From assembly GCF_030065545.1 (NCBI RefSeq), contig NZ_JASJNC010000001.1, positions 62,001 through 126,000 of the forward strand: a stretch of 64,000 nt of DNA, read 5' to 3'. The position numbers and the translations under genes are program-made. Of the stretch, positions 20,052 through 28,729 are shown one piece after another. The stretch comes from Marinicella marina. Lineage in GTDB: Bacteria > Pseudomonadota > Gammaproteobacteria > Xanthomonadales > Marinicellaceae. The notes beneath the pieces are model-generated. The model was not told the DNA's origin. It ran no database searches and saw only the letters and a list, made by a program, of their open reading frames with translations. Position 1 is the stretch's first letter, and every line of letters starts with the position of its first letter.

Positions 20052-20156
20052 GAGTTTTCTCCTGAATGATTAATAAGTCTAATGAGGGTAGCAAACCACC
20101 TGTTATTTTTCCATTAGCTGGGTATTGATTTAACACTTGTTGATAATCAATGAGAC

Positions 20157-20186
20157 AAAAAAAGCCGATCACAGACCGGCTTTTTA
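20157..20186. terminator. Terminator between peptidase and dodecin genes
   Basis: AAAGCCG (20161-20167) pairs with CGGCTTT (20177-20183), with a further imperfect inner pairing. An A run lies on the left and a T run on the right, so it can act in both directions; the gene that needs it is the minus-strand M2 peptidase whose transcript runs leftwards. Confidence 0.75.
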
Positions 20187-20206
20187 TCAAGCATTACCAC
20201 AAGCGT

Positions 20207-22015
20207 TTACCAGCCGCATTCACGACCTTGGTTTTGTTCATCCAACCAAGATTTCAACGGCGCAAAATAATCAACCACCGCGGTGGCATCCATTTCACGT
20301 GAATTGGCAATCACTTCCATGGCATCTTGCCAAGGCTTTTCAGCACCCATTTCCAATACTTCGATGAGCTTTTCACCGGCTGCTTGGTTGTTATAGATCG
20401 AACAACGGTGTAAGTCACCCTCAAAGCCAGCTGTTTCACACAGTTCACGGTGAAATTGAAACTGTAGGATATGAGCCAGGAAGTAACGAGTGTATGGGGT
20501 GTTACCAGGAATGTGGTATTTGGCACCTGGATCAAAATCAGCCTCAGTTCTTGCTACCGGTGCTTTGATGCCTTGGTATTTATTGCGCAATGCCCACCAG
20601 CCTGCGTTGTACTCTTCGGGTGATATTTCACCATTGAACACCTTCCATCGCCACTGGTCTACCAACAAACCAAAAGGCACAAAAGCAATTTTTTCTAAGG
20701 CTTTTTTCATCAACATACCCAAGTCATTTGAAGATGCTGGAACTTCATCTATCAAACCAATTTCCTTAAAGTATGAGGGTGTGATTGACAACGCCACAGT
20801 GTCGCCGATCGCTTCATGAAAGCCATCATTGGCACCGGTACGATACAAAATGCTTTTGTCGTTGTAAGCGCGCTGGTAGAAGTTGTGACCCAACTCGTGG
20901 TGGATGGTAACAAAATCTTCATAATCTTCTTTGATACACATTTTCATGCGTATGTCATCGACATTGTCAATGTTCCAGGCACTGGCATGACACACCACAT
21001 CGCGGTCTTGTGGTTTAGTAAACAGCGAACGTGACCAAAACGTTTCAGGCAATGGCGGCAAACCCAAAGAGGTAAAAAAGCCTTCTGCTGTTTTGGTCAT
21101 TTTCTTGGCATCATAATCATTTTCGGCCAATAATGCCGTGACATCGATGGTTGAGCCAGCATCCTCAGGTTTGACCAAATCGTACACACCAGTCCAATCT
21201 TGGGCCCACATGTTACCCATCAGATGAGCTGGAATCATGCCGTCATCACCCATGATTTCCTCACCGTAATGATCAGTTAATTTGGTTCGAACATGGCATT
21301 GAAGTGAATCATACAAAGGCTTGACTTGGGTCCACAAACGATCCAACTCTTGGGGGAATTCACTGGCTGGCATGTCATAACCTGCACGCCACATGGCACC
21401 GGTATCTTGGTAACCCAAAGCTTGTGCACCTTCGTTGGCTAACTCAACCATGCGCTGGTATTTATCGCGCATGGCAGGTGAGACTGTGCGCCAGCCTTGC
21501 CAAGCTTCTAATAAAGTTTCATGATCACGCGACTGCGCTATGGTTTGAGACAGCTGACCCAAAGATTGACATTTGTCCTCCACACAGTATTTTCCAGCAC
21601 CATACATGGCCTCCAAATTAGCCATGATTTGAGCCAACTCAGCATTCTTATCCACATCATCTGGAGCCGCCAGCGTCAAGCTGCCTTTGATGATATTCAT
21701 GCGACGGCGCATGTCATCAGACAACTCCAAATCATCAAATTGTTTCGCCTCGTTGGCAAATTTGACTGACAAAGCGCCAGTTTTTTCAATGCTTTTGGCG
21801 CCCAACCAAACCGTATCTTCAGTAATGAAGTTGGCCTGTACCCAGGCGACCCTGCTGGCATATTCCCATTCGTCTAAATAAGTCTGTTCAACTTTATCTA
21901 AAAAAGCTTGGGCATCTTCAACCGTGACTTGATCAGCGGCTTTTTTATTCATGGTATTGTTTTGACAAGCCATCAATGACATGATCAAACACAATGTAAT
22001 TACATTTCTCAACAT
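20207..22015 (-). CDS. M2-family zinc dipeptidyl carboxypeptidase (ACE-like) lipoprotein
   Basis: Homologue of angiotensin-converting enzyme. The zinc motif H-H-E-L-G-H with downstream E-A-I-G-D gives the two His and distal Glu ligands, and Y-F-L-A-H-I-L-Q-F-Q-F-H near the C terminus contains the chloride/substrate region typical of M2 peptidases. The ATG at 22015 opens a lipoprotein signal (M-L-R-N-V-I-T-L-C-L-I-M-S-L-M-A-C), so the enzyme is probably anchored in the envelope and trims dipeptides from peptide C termini for nutrition. The longer frame (22153) overlaps the upstream terminator region and was rejected. The 602-residue length is normal. Confidence 0.93.
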   Translation of the reverse strand: MLRNVITLCLIMSLMACQNNTMNKKAADQVTVEDAQAFLDKVEQTYLDEWEYASRVAWVQANFITEDTVWLGAKSIEKTGALSVKFANEAKQFDDLELSDDMRRRMNIIKGSLTLAAPDDVDKNAELAQIMANLEAMYGAGKYCVEDKCQSLGQLSQTIAQSRDHETLLEAWQGWRTVSPAMRDKYQRMVELANEGAQALGYQDTGAMWRAGYDMPASEFPQELDRLWTQVKPLYDSLQCHVRTKLTDHYGEEIMGDDGMIPAHLMGNMWAQDWTGVYDLVKPEDAGSTIDVTALLAENDYDAKKMTKTAEGFFTSLGLPPLPETFWSRSLFTKPQDRDVVCHASAWNIDNVDDIRMKMCIKEDYEDFVTIHHELGHNFYQRAYNDKSILYRTGANDGFHEAIGDTVALSITPSYFKEIGLIDEVPASSNDLGMLMKKALEKIAFVPFGLLVDQWRWKVFNGEISPEEYNAGWWALRNKYQGIKAPVARTEADFDPGAKYHIPGNTPYTRYFLAHILQFQFHRELCETAGFEGDLHRCSIYNNQAAGEKLIEVLEMGAEKPWQDAMEVIANSREMDATAVVDYFAPLKSWLDEQNQGRECGW

Positions 22016-22076
22016 TTTTAGTCCCGTTAATAAAAACGCTGACATTCTACAACAAACCAAGAATATTTTCTGACGG

Positions 22077-22104
22077 CAAAAAAATACCCAGCATCGCTGG
22101 GTAT
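22077..22104 (-). terminator. Rho-independent terminator after low-complexity lipoprotein gene
   Basis: On the minus strand ATACCCAGC, loop GAT, GCTGGGTAT form a perfect 9-bp stem followed by a run of seven T. Confidence 0.93.
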
Positions 22105-22127
22105 CTAAAAAAAATAATGTGGTTGCT

Positions 22128-23474
22128 TTACTGTCTTTGGCGGCCTCTATCAACAGATCTTTTAGAGCTTTGTCCTCGCGATTTATTGTTATTGCGGTTG
22201 TTAGATTTATTTGAAGCTTTAGGTGGGCTGCGCTTTACCTGAGCAGGTTTGTTTCGTTGCTGAGGTGTCGATCTGACCGCCGGTTGATTGCGATTGGATT
22301 GTGCTTGCCGTTGCGGGTTGGGGCGCACGGCTGCGCTTTGGTTAGTCCATGGTGAAACGTAAGTGGATCGTTGGTTGATCACTCGCCTGGGTTGCTGTGC
22401 AGGCTGCGAACGTGTATTGGTGTGATAAACCGGCGATTGACTGTTCATCGGTTTGACCTGCACTTGACGATTGCGTAACTGGCTGGCTATGCGGTTGTTA
22501 CCTGGCCGATTTGAACTTGTGTTGCTGGATGTTCGGTTAGTGGGCGTGCGTTGTTGCAGGTTTCTTTCGGCATATTGTCGCTGTAATCGCTGCTGTAACG
22601 CCGCATCAGACACGCCATTATTAATCGACGATTGAACAGTGGTTCGACCTGTTACCGATTGTCTGTTGCTGCCAGAGGCATTGTTGGTGCTGCTTTGCTG
22701 CCTGCTGCTGTGAGCGCCACGAGTTGATCGATTGGGGCTGCGGTAGTTGTTATTGCTTGAACGACTGCCAGAACGGTTGCTTGAACGATTGATAGACCTG
22801 TTCGCTGAACGGCTGGCTGGCCTGGTATTGAGCCGCCGATTACTGCTGCTGCGTCCACGATTCACGGCCGTTGGATTGCTGCGGTAGTAACGGTCGTTGC
22901 GGTTGGGTGTCTTGTTATTATAATTGCGGTAATAACGTCCATTGTTCAGCCTTCTGGCTTCATTTCTGGCTGAATAATAACCACGCTGTGTAGGACGATA
23001 GTGGTTATAAGTTCTGTTGCGCCAGTGGTTGTACCACCAATAGTTATCATTATAATAGCTGTTATAACCGAAGCCATAGCCCAGTCCAAAGCCCCATGAT
23101 GGCCACCAAGTGGATGCATAAAAGCCAGGTCGGTGATTGAATCCATAACCCAGACCACACCAAGAAGACCAGTATGAAAAACCACAATTATTAAACGATG
23201 AATAGTAAAAACCTACTCGCGGGTAACGGAATGGGCTGTAGTTGATGTTACTGTAGGTTACGCCCCAACGATCCGGGTAATAATTGTAATTGTTATAATA
23301 AACACCATCACCAGCAGCGGTATATTCAGAAGAGCCATAACCGTAATAAGGGTCATAATCACCGTATGCATAATAATCATCTTGGTAGTAAGTATCACTT
23401 TCGGCACTGTAGCGGTGATTGTGTACACCACAAGAGGCCAAAAACAGCGTCATAATTGGTATCAAAAGTTTCAT
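22128..23474 (-). CDS. Low-complexity Tyr/Asn/Arg/Ser-rich lipoprotein
   Basis: A 448-residue protein beginning with a lipoprotein signal (M-K-L-L-I-P-I-M-T-L-F-L-A-S-C). Residues about 20-170 are extremely rich in Tyr, Gly, Asn, Trp and Phe; the rest is rich in Arg, Asn, Ser and Gln with S-N-R-S type repeats and becomes strongly basic toward the C terminus. No enzymatic domain is visible. The start at 23474 was chosen over 23495 because it places the signal correctly. Such sequences suggest an intrinsically disordered, surface-attached protein, perhaps binding nucleic acid or acidic polysaccharide; that is inference. Own terminator downstream. Confidence 0.8.
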   Translation of the reverse strand: MKLLIPIMTLFLASCGVHNHRYSAESDTYYQDDYYAYGDYDPYYGYGSSEYTAAGDGVYYNNYNYYPDRWGVTYSNINYSPFRYPRVGFYYSSFNNCGFSYWSSWCGLGYGFNHRPGFYASTWWPSWGFGLGYGFGYNSYYNDNYWWYNHWRNRTYNHYRPTQRGYYSARNEARRLNNGRYYRNYNNKTPNRNDRYYRSNPTAVNRGRSSSNRRLNTRPASRSANRSINRSSNRSGSRSSNNNYRSPNRSTRGAHSSRQQSSTNNASGSNRQSVTGRTTVQSSINNGVSDAALQQRLQRQYAERNLQQRTPTNRTSSNTSSNRPGNNRIASQLRNRQVQVKPMNSQSPVYHTNTRSQPAQQPRRVINQRSTYVSPWTNQSAAVRPNPQRQAQSNRNQPAVRSTPQQRNKPAQVKRSPPKASNKSNNRNNNKSRGQSSKRSVDRGRQRQ

Positions 23475-23616
23475 TTTTAGTACATGGATTGTCATTGTTC
23501 AACCATACTACAACCAAAACACTGAATCAAACATGAATGCAGCACAGAATAACTACCATTCTGCGGCCAAATCAAGTTAAATACCGCCACCTAAGGTTAT
23601 ATATTTCAAGGCAATC

Positions 23617-24528
23617 ATGAATCAAACCAGCCAAACTGAAAATTGGAAAAAAGGGCTTATTTTCTCTCTGATTACGGTGCTTTTTTGGAGCACTTTACCG
23701 GTTTCACTAAAGATCAGTATGTCAGCCACTGATGCCATGACTTTGACATGGTTTCGCTTTCTGGTGGCAGCACTGTTTACCCTATTGCTGTTACTGCACC
23801 GCAACAAACTCAAAGAATTCAAAGGCTTGGTTGTAACGGACTGGTTGTGGCTTGGTTTGGCTGCATTGATGTTGATAGGTAATTATGTGCTGTTCTTGAT
23901 TGGTTTGGAGATGACCTCACCTGCCAACGCCCAGGTTTTCATTCAAATGGCACCGCTGTTGATGACTTTAGGTGGTGTGTTGATCTTTAAAGAGGCGTTT
24001 AATCGAATGCAGTTTTTGGGCGTGATTTCGATTATTACTGGTCTGATTTTGTTTTTTAATGACCAGATCAAACAAATCCTCAGCGAAGACTACTCTGTCG
24101 GCATTTGGGTGATGTTTGCTGCTGCTTTGACCTGGGCCATTTATGCCTTGATTCAAAAAAAACTGGCTGGCCGTCTTTCCTCACAAAGCATCCTTGGCTT
24201 CATTTATGCGTTTGCTACTTTGGCGTTATTTTATTGGGCCGACTTGGATAATTACCACACCATCACCACCACCCAATGGTTGGCCATCGCCTATGCCTGT
24301 ATCAATACGGTCATAGCCTATGGTGCTTTTGGAGAAGCCATAAGCCATTGGAATGCCTCGAGGGTAGGCATGGTGTTGGCCCTCACGCCTGTCACCACGT
24401 TGTTATTCATCAATGCATTTGCCTACTTTTTTAATGATTTGATATCTGCTGAGTCGATTCAACTGATTGGTTACATTGGTATGGCTTTTATTGTTACAGG
24501 GTCTATGCTGGCCAGTTTGAAAAAGTAA
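23617..24528 (+). CDS. EamA/DMT-family permease
   Basis: A 303-residue protein of ten predicted membrane helices in two homologous EamA halves. It shows F-W-S-T-L-P-V and L-T-W-F-R-F in the first half and A-L-T-W-A-I-Y-A-L-I-Q-K-K in the second. Members export amino acids or other metabolites; substrate unknown. It is divergent from the low-complexity lipoprotein gene. Confidence 0.9.
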   Translation: MNQTSQTENWKKGLIFSLITVLFWSTLPVSLKISMSATDAMTLTWFRFLVAALFTLLLLLHRNKLKEFKGLVVTDWLWLGLAALMLIGNYVLFLIGLEMTSPANAQVFIQMAPLLMTLGGVLIFKEAFNRMQFLGVISIITGLILFFNDQIKQILSEDYSVGIWVMFAAALTWAIYALIQKKLAGRLSSQSILGFIYAFATLALFYWADLDNYHTITTTQWLAIAYACINTVIAYGAFGEAISHWNASRVGMVLALTPVTTLLFINAFAYFFNDLISAESIQLIGYIGMAFIVTGSMLASLKK

Positions 24529-24609
24529 ATGTGATGTGACCAATGGCACTGTCGTTTTTTTACTTGCTCCCGTATAGTAATTAAGAAACGAAGCAATGGA
24601 GCAAATATC

Positions 24610-25020
24610 ATGTCCGACAAAGAAAACAAAGATGATGTGACCGAATCATCAAATGAAACCAATACAGAACAAGTCATTGAAGCTGAAACAGTTAACAGTG
24701 AAAAGACCGCCAGTGAGAATGATACAAAAACCAATAAATTCAATAACGATGTATTAACCAGAATTTTGGTGACCTTGTTATTCGCTTTAATTGGCTGGGT
24801 TTCCTTGTGGGTTTTCGCGGTTGTGGTGTTGGTACAATTTGGATTCTTACTGATCACCGGTCATGCCAATAAGAACCTCAAAGCTTTCGGTGGTGAAATG
24901 GGCCAATACTTATCTGACATCATCAAATACGTTGGCTTCCAAACCGAGCAAAAGCCTTTTCCCTTTCAAGGCTGGCACTACGATGATAAAAACACCAAAA
25001 ACGGTGAACCCGCCAAGTAA
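24610..25020 (+). CDS. DUF4389 membrane protein
   Basis: A 136-residue protein. The first 45 residues are acidic, Glu/Asn/Thr-rich and likely disordered; then follow two membrane helices (R-I-L-V-T-L-L-F-A-L-I-G-W-V and V-V-L-V-Q-F-G-F-L-L-I-T-G) and the conserved tail N-L-K-A-F-G, Y-L-S-D-I-I-K-Y-V-G-F and P-F-P-F. This is the DUF4389 layout; function unknown. A ribosome site (GGAGCAA) precedes the ATG. Confidence 0.8.
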   Translation: MSDKENKDDVTESSNETNTEQVIEAETVNSEKTASENDTKTNKFNNDVLTRILVTLLFALIGWVSLWVFAVVVLVQFGFLLITGHANKNLKAFGGEMGQYLSDIIKYVGFQTEQKPFPFQGWHYDDKNTKNGEPAK

Positions 25021-25051
25021 TTATTTCATTTCCTCTCTTAGTTGTAGTTGA

Positions 25052-25078
25052 CGCCAAGTTAATCTTGGCGTTTTTTTT
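25052..25078 (+). terminator. Rho-independent terminator after DUF4389 gene
   Basis: CGCCAAG pairs with CTTGGCG around a short TTAAT loop and is followed by eight T. Confidence 0.93.
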
Positions 25079-25137
25079 GCTGGTCTAATCCGCCCATTGT
25101 TTGTAATATGTTTGTTCAAAATAGGTCTTAATCAAAC

Positions 25138-25338
25138 ATGAAAACATATGATTTAAAAGGATACACTCTGGTGCTGGATAAAGTGGTTTTTGTCAGTGCA
25201 GTATTCACTGCTGACCATGATGAAGGCAAACAATTCAATGTCCGTTTGGTCGGCGACCTATTGAAGTTTAAGTTTCCTACCCACGCCGATGCGGTGATGG
25301 CCAGGGAGCTGTTGATCAAAACCATGAAGGAAGCATAA
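25138..25338 (+). CDS. Small protein of unknown function (66 aa) leading the SDR-ALDH operon
   Basis: A 66-residue protein with alternating beta-type strands (K-V-V-F-V-S-A-V-F-T-A, F-N-V-R-L-V-G-D-L-L-K-F-K-F) and a C-terminal helix. The stop is one base before the ATG of the SDR gene, so the two are almost certainly co-translated. No family recognised; it may be an accessory factor of the pathway downstream. Confidence 0.65.
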   Translation: MKTYDLKGYTLVLDKVVFVSAVFTADHDEGKQFNVRLVGDLLKFKFPTHADAVMARELLIKTMKEA

Positions 25339-25339
25339 T

Positions 25340-26131
25340 ATGATGGATTTAAACCTGAAAGGCAAGACCGCTGTGGTTTGTGGCTCAACCCAAGGCATGG
25401 GCTTAGCGATTGCACAACAGTTGGCACAACAAGGCGCGGCAGTGGTGATGGTGGCTCGCAACCAAGAAAAATTGACCGAAGTGGTCAAGACTTTGAGTAC
25501 TGAAGACCAGCAGAACCATCATACTTTGGTGGCTGACTTCAGCGACCCAGCACAAGTCAAGTCAGCCATTGAGGCGCATCTGGCCAAACATCCAGAAGCA
25601 AACATTTTAATCAATAACACCGGTGGACCACCGCCTGGTCTTGCCAAGGATGCCGACCCAGCAGCTTTTCAGTTGGCTTTCAACCAACATTTGATTTGTA
25701 ACCAGGTGTTGGCGCAGGCTTTGGGACCCGCCATGCAACAAGCCAAATACGGGCGCATCATCAATGTCATATCCACCTCAGTCAAACAACCTTTGCCCAA
25801 TTTAGGTGTTTCTAACACCATCCGTGGTGCGGTCGCCAATTGGGCCAAAACCTTGGCCAATGAATTGGGACAGTACAACATCACCGTTAATAACGTCTTG
25901 CCGGGCGCCACCGAGACCGGTCGATTGTCGAGCATTTTTGAAAATAAAGCCAAAAAAACTGGCTTAACCGTTGATCAAGTGATTGAAAATGAAAAAGCCA
26001 TCATACCGATGCGTCGATTCGGCACGCCACAAGAATTTGCCAATGTGGTGGGCTTTTTATCATCGCCCGCAGGGGCTTACATCAATGGTGTCAACATTCC
26101 AGTCGATGGTGGACGCACCGCATGCCTGTAA
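25340..26131 (+). CDS. Short-chain dehydrogenase-like protein lacking the catalytic Tyr and Lys
   Basis: Rossmann-fold SDR of 263 residues. It has the cofactor motif G-S-T-Q-G-M-G (residues 15-21), the N-N-T-G-G motif and the active-site serine region S-T-S (145-147). Where classical members carry Y-x-x-x-K, this protein reads S158-N-T-I-R162, so both the proton-donor tyrosine and the lysine are replaced. This marks the atypical 3-oxoacyl-ACP-reductase-like subgroup, whose chemistry is unclear. The C-terminal G-V-N-I-P-V-D-G-G is intact. The ATGs at 25340 and 25343 are equally possible. It overlaps the aldehyde dehydrogenase gene by 10 bp. Confidence 0.85.
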   Translation: MMDLNLKGKTAVVCGSTQGMGLAIAQQLAQQGAAVVMVARNQEKLTEVVKTLSTEDQQNHHTLVADFSDPAQVKSAIEAHLAKHPEANILINNTGGPPPGLAKDADPAAFQLAFNQHLICNQVLAQALGPAMQQAKYGRIINVISTSVKQPLPNLGVSNTIRGAVANWAKTLANELGQYNITVNNVLPGATETGRLSSIFENKAKKTGLTVDQVIENEKAIIPMRRFGTPQEFANVVGFLSSPAGAYINGVNIPVDGGRTACL

Positions 26132-27585
26132 CGGCTGAAAACCTTACCATTAAAAACCTCATCAATGGTGAGCTGCTGGAGCCTGTCAATGGTCAGCACA
26201 TTGACAACATCGAACCAGCCACCGGCCAGGTTTATGGCCTGATTCCCGGTTCAGATAAGGATGACCTCGATCTGGCAATCAAAGCCGCTGAGAAAGCGTT
26301 CAGCATTTGGTCTAACACGCCGGCAGAGATAAAAGCCAAAACACTGAATAAACTGGCAGATTTGATTGAAGAAAACCAAGATCAATTAGCCAGAACAGAG
26401 GCCATTGATAACGGCAAACCAATCACTTTGGCTAAAAATGTCGACATTTACCGCGCTGCTGCAAATATCCGTTTCTTCGCCCAAGCGGCCACACAATTCA
26501 GCAGTGAATCTCACGCCATGGAAGATGTCGCCATCAATTACACCTTACGCGATCCTCTGGGTGTTGTGGCATGTATTTCCCCATGGAATTTACCGCTGTA
26601 TTTATTCACATGGAAAATTGCCCCTGCTTTGGCCACCGGCAACTGTGTCATAGCCAAACCCTCAGAGGTGACGCCGATGACTGCCTACTTGTTTTCTGAA
26701 TTGTGCATTGAAGCGGGTTTGCCTGCTGGTGTTTTGAATGTCTTACACGGCACAGGACAGGTCATTGGAGATGCCATAGTTAAACACCCCAGAATCAAAG
26801 CAGTCAGCTTCACCGGTGGCTCAAATACCGGCACAACCATCAAACAAGCCACCGCCCAGCAGCACAAAAAATTGTCTTTAGAGTTAGGCGGTAAAAACCC
26901 CACTTTGGTTTTTGCTGATTGTGACTTTGAACGAACTGTTGATGAGGTGGCACGTGCTGCTTTTGCCAATCAAGGGCAAATTTGTTTATGCGGCTCGCGC
27001 ATTTACATTGAGCACAGTATTTATGATCAATTCACAGCCGCTTTGGTGGCAAAGGTCAAACAACTGGTGATTGGCGATCCTTTGGATGAGCGCACACAAT
27101 TTGGCGCACTGGTATCCAAAGCACACATGGAAAAAGTTTTAAGTTATATTGAACTGGCTCAAACTGAAGGCGGTGAGGTACTCACAGGAGGCAAGCAAAT
27201 TAACCTCGAAGGTCGATGTGCCGAAGGGTATTTTATTCAACCGACCATCATTGCAGGGCTTAAAAACCAATGCCGCACCAATCAAGAAGAAATTTTTGGG
27301 CCTGTTTGTAGTGTACAAAGTTTCTCCTCAGATGAGCAAGCATTGCAATTGGCCAACGACTCAGATTACGGTTTGGCTGCCAGTATATGGAGCCAAGACA
27401 TCAGCCGCTGTCATCGTATGGCCAAACAATTGAACACCGGCATTGTCTGGGTCAATTGCTGGCTGTTGCGTGATTTACGCACGCCTTTTGGTGGCATGAA
27501 AGCCTCAGGCTCCGGACGTGAAGGTGGCTTGGAAGCGTTGCGCTTTTTCACTGAGCCCAAAAATGTTTGTATCAAATACACCTGA
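26122..27585 (+). CDS. NAD-dependent aldehyde dehydrogenase, ALDH8 / aminomuconate-semialdehyde type
   Basis: A 487-residue aldehyde dehydrogenase with general base E254 (L-E-L-G-G-K-N-P) and nucleophile C288 in N-Q-G-Q-I-C-L-C-G-S-R. The C-L-C-G-S-R context resembles ALDH8A1 and bacterial 2-aminomuconic or 2-hydroxymuconic semialdehyde dehydrogenases, enzymes of tryptophan/kynurenine or aromatic meta-cleavage breakdown. No ring-cleavage or kynurenine gene is in the window, so the substrate is inferred from sequence style only. Overlap with the SDR gene implies co-translation. No terminator is evident immediately after it. Confidence 0.9.
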   Translation: MPVTAENLTIKNLINGELLEPVNGQHIDNIEPATGQVYGLIPGSDKDDLDLAIKAAEKAFSIWSNTPAEIKAKTLNKLADLIEENQDQLARTEAIDNGKPITLAKNVDIYRAAANIRFFAQAATQFSSESHAMEDVAINYTLRDPLGVVACISPWNLPLYLFTWKIAPALATGNCVIAKPSEVTPMTAYLFSELCIEAGLPAGVLNVLHGTGQVIGDAIVKHPRIKAVSFTGGSNTGTTIKQATAQQHKKLSLELGGKNPTLVFADCDFERTVDEVARAAFANQGQICLCGSRIYIEHSIYDQFTAALVAKVKQLVIGDPLDERTQFGALVSKAHMEKVLSYIELAQTEGGEVLTGGKQINLEGRCAEGYFIQPTIIAGLKNQCRTNQEEIFGPVCSVQSFSSDEQALQLANDSDYGLAASIWSQDISRCHRMAKQLNTGIVWVNCWLLRDLRTPFGGMKASGSGREGGLEALRFFTEPKNVCIKYT

Positions 27586-27810
27586 CTCTGTCACCACTGA
27601 TCAAAATCACCAATCAATTTGATTACTTATTTTTCTCAAACAGCGCTTTGTCATTCAACAAGCCATCAACAAATGGATTAATTTTGTAATCATTTCGTTA
27701 ATTCATGGTCTTATTAATAAGTTCGTTGAAAACATCAGGACTTTTGGCACATTAATTGGCCTGGTGATATGACTAATATAATAATACGTACTGAAACAAC
27801 AACAAAGTTA

Positions 27811-27839
27811 TTGACGTACGTAAGACTTAGTAGTATAGT
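27811..27839 (+). promoter_or_regulatory. Sigma-70 promoter of candidate small RNA
   Basis: TTGACG (27811-27816) and TATAGT (27834-27839) are separated by exactly 17 bp, close to the full -35/-10 consensus. A start near 27846 would follow. TACGTAC (27785-27791) and GTACGTA (27816-27822) form an inverted repeat that reaches into the -35 box and may be an operator. No protein-coding frame begins within the next 300 bp. Confidence 0.75.
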
Positions 27840-27845
27840 GATTGC

Positions 27846-28007
27846 ATGAAACAGACATATGTAAAGCAATTTCCATATGGATGTAGCAAGCTTGGAGTTA
27901 CAGAAATTCCTCCCCTAACGCTTTTTAACTCTCTGATTTCTGTAACTCCACCCTTTTAAGAATCAAGGGAAGGTGGCCTTGTGGACCAAGGCTCACATGC
28001 TTTTTTT
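27846..28007 (+). ncRNA. Candidate small regulatory RNA (about 160 nt)
   Basis: Between the promoter and a seven-T run lie three hairpins. The main one is a perfect 15-bp stem (27893-27907 with 27936-27950) holding a 28-nt loop that begins TCCTCCCC, a sequence complementary to Shine-Dalgarno sites. A smaller CCCTT/AAGGG hairpin spans 27951-27969. The terminator stem GTG-GCCTTG / CAAGGC-t-CAC (27973-27996) precedes ATGC and T7. GCATG near the 5' end (27844-27848) can pair with CATGC (27996-28000). I do not recognise 6S, tmRNA, SRP or RNase P RNA. The architecture is that of a trans-acting sRNA; expression is unproven. Confidence 0.65.
27973..28007 (+). terminator. Rho-independent terminator of candidate small RNA
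   Basis: A 9-bp stem with one bulged T (27973-27981 with 27987-27996), loop TGGAC, followed by ATGC and seven T (28001-28007). Confidence 0.8.
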
Positions 28008-28177
28008 GACTAACAAATTCAATGTCTTGGGTTATCAACGATTTATAACTTGAGGCTCCTCTTTTTTATATTTCCACTCTCAATAAAATCATTTATAACC
28101 GTCCTTGCGCTTTTTATTATAAACCGAAAACGGCATAATACCTCAAACAGTTTTTTAACTTTTTTTTCACACCACCC

Positions 28178-28678
28178 ATGTTGCATAACTCTGAAGAAAT
28201 TCGTACACAATTAAAAGAAGTAACCGATGCTGCCCACTGGGCAGGCGATCTGTTTGAAAAGTCCTTTGGTGCCAAAGTACCAGATTTCCCCAAACACTTT
28301 GTCTTGGTCGCTGAAGCGCCCAACGACGAAACACTGATATTGGGCTATGTCCACTTCACACAGCATGAGAACGTGTATTTGGGTGGCGGTATGTGTGTCA
28401 ACAAACAAGCCTTGAGGCAACTACCCAAAAACCTCAGGTCAGCATTGAACCAACAAGGCGGTGTGGCTTACACCATGCTCAGTGAGGCAGTGAAACAACT
28501 TAATGACTGCGATGCTGTGTTTGGTTATGTCGGCCACAAAGGTGCGTACAGAATTGATTTGGCTGTGGGCTTTGAACCAACAGTCCACAAACACCTGATT
28601 GTGTACTGGAAAAAACCGATGAATGAATTGGAACAGAAGCAGATCATACAAAAAGCCCATGCCTATGGACCTTTTTAG
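28178..28678 (+). CDS. Unrecognised protein, possibly GNAT-like fold (166 aa)
   Basis: A 166-residue soluble protein. The order of strands and helices (F-V-L-V-A-E-A, L-I-L-G-Y-V-H-F, Y-L-G-G-G-M-C-V-N, A-V-F-G-Y-V-G-H-K-G-A-Y-R-I-D-L-A-V-G-F-E) resembles an acetyltransferase fold, with Y-R-I-D-L-A-V-G-F-E in the place of the usual acceptor segment. No clear acetyl-CoA loop is seen, so the assignment is tentative. The gene sits 51 bp before glutathione reductase on the same strand. Confidence 0.65.
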   Translation: MLHNSEEIRTQLKEVTDAAHWAGDLFEKSFGAKVPDFPKHFVLVAEAPNDETLILGYVHFTQHENVYLGGGMCVNKQALRQLPKNLRSALNQQGGVAYTMLSEAVKQLNDCDAVFGYVGHKGAYRIDLAVGFEPTVHKHLIVYWKKPMNELEQKQIIQKAHAYGPF

Positions 28679-28729
28679 CAATATTTTTACAGCAACTGGG
28701 TCAACTAACCAAATGAAGCGGAGAAACAA

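Noticed and set aside
22016-22153. N-terminal extension of the M2 peptidase
   Set aside because: It would run through a strong terminator and overlap the preceding gene; the ATG at 22015 opens a lipoprotein signal.
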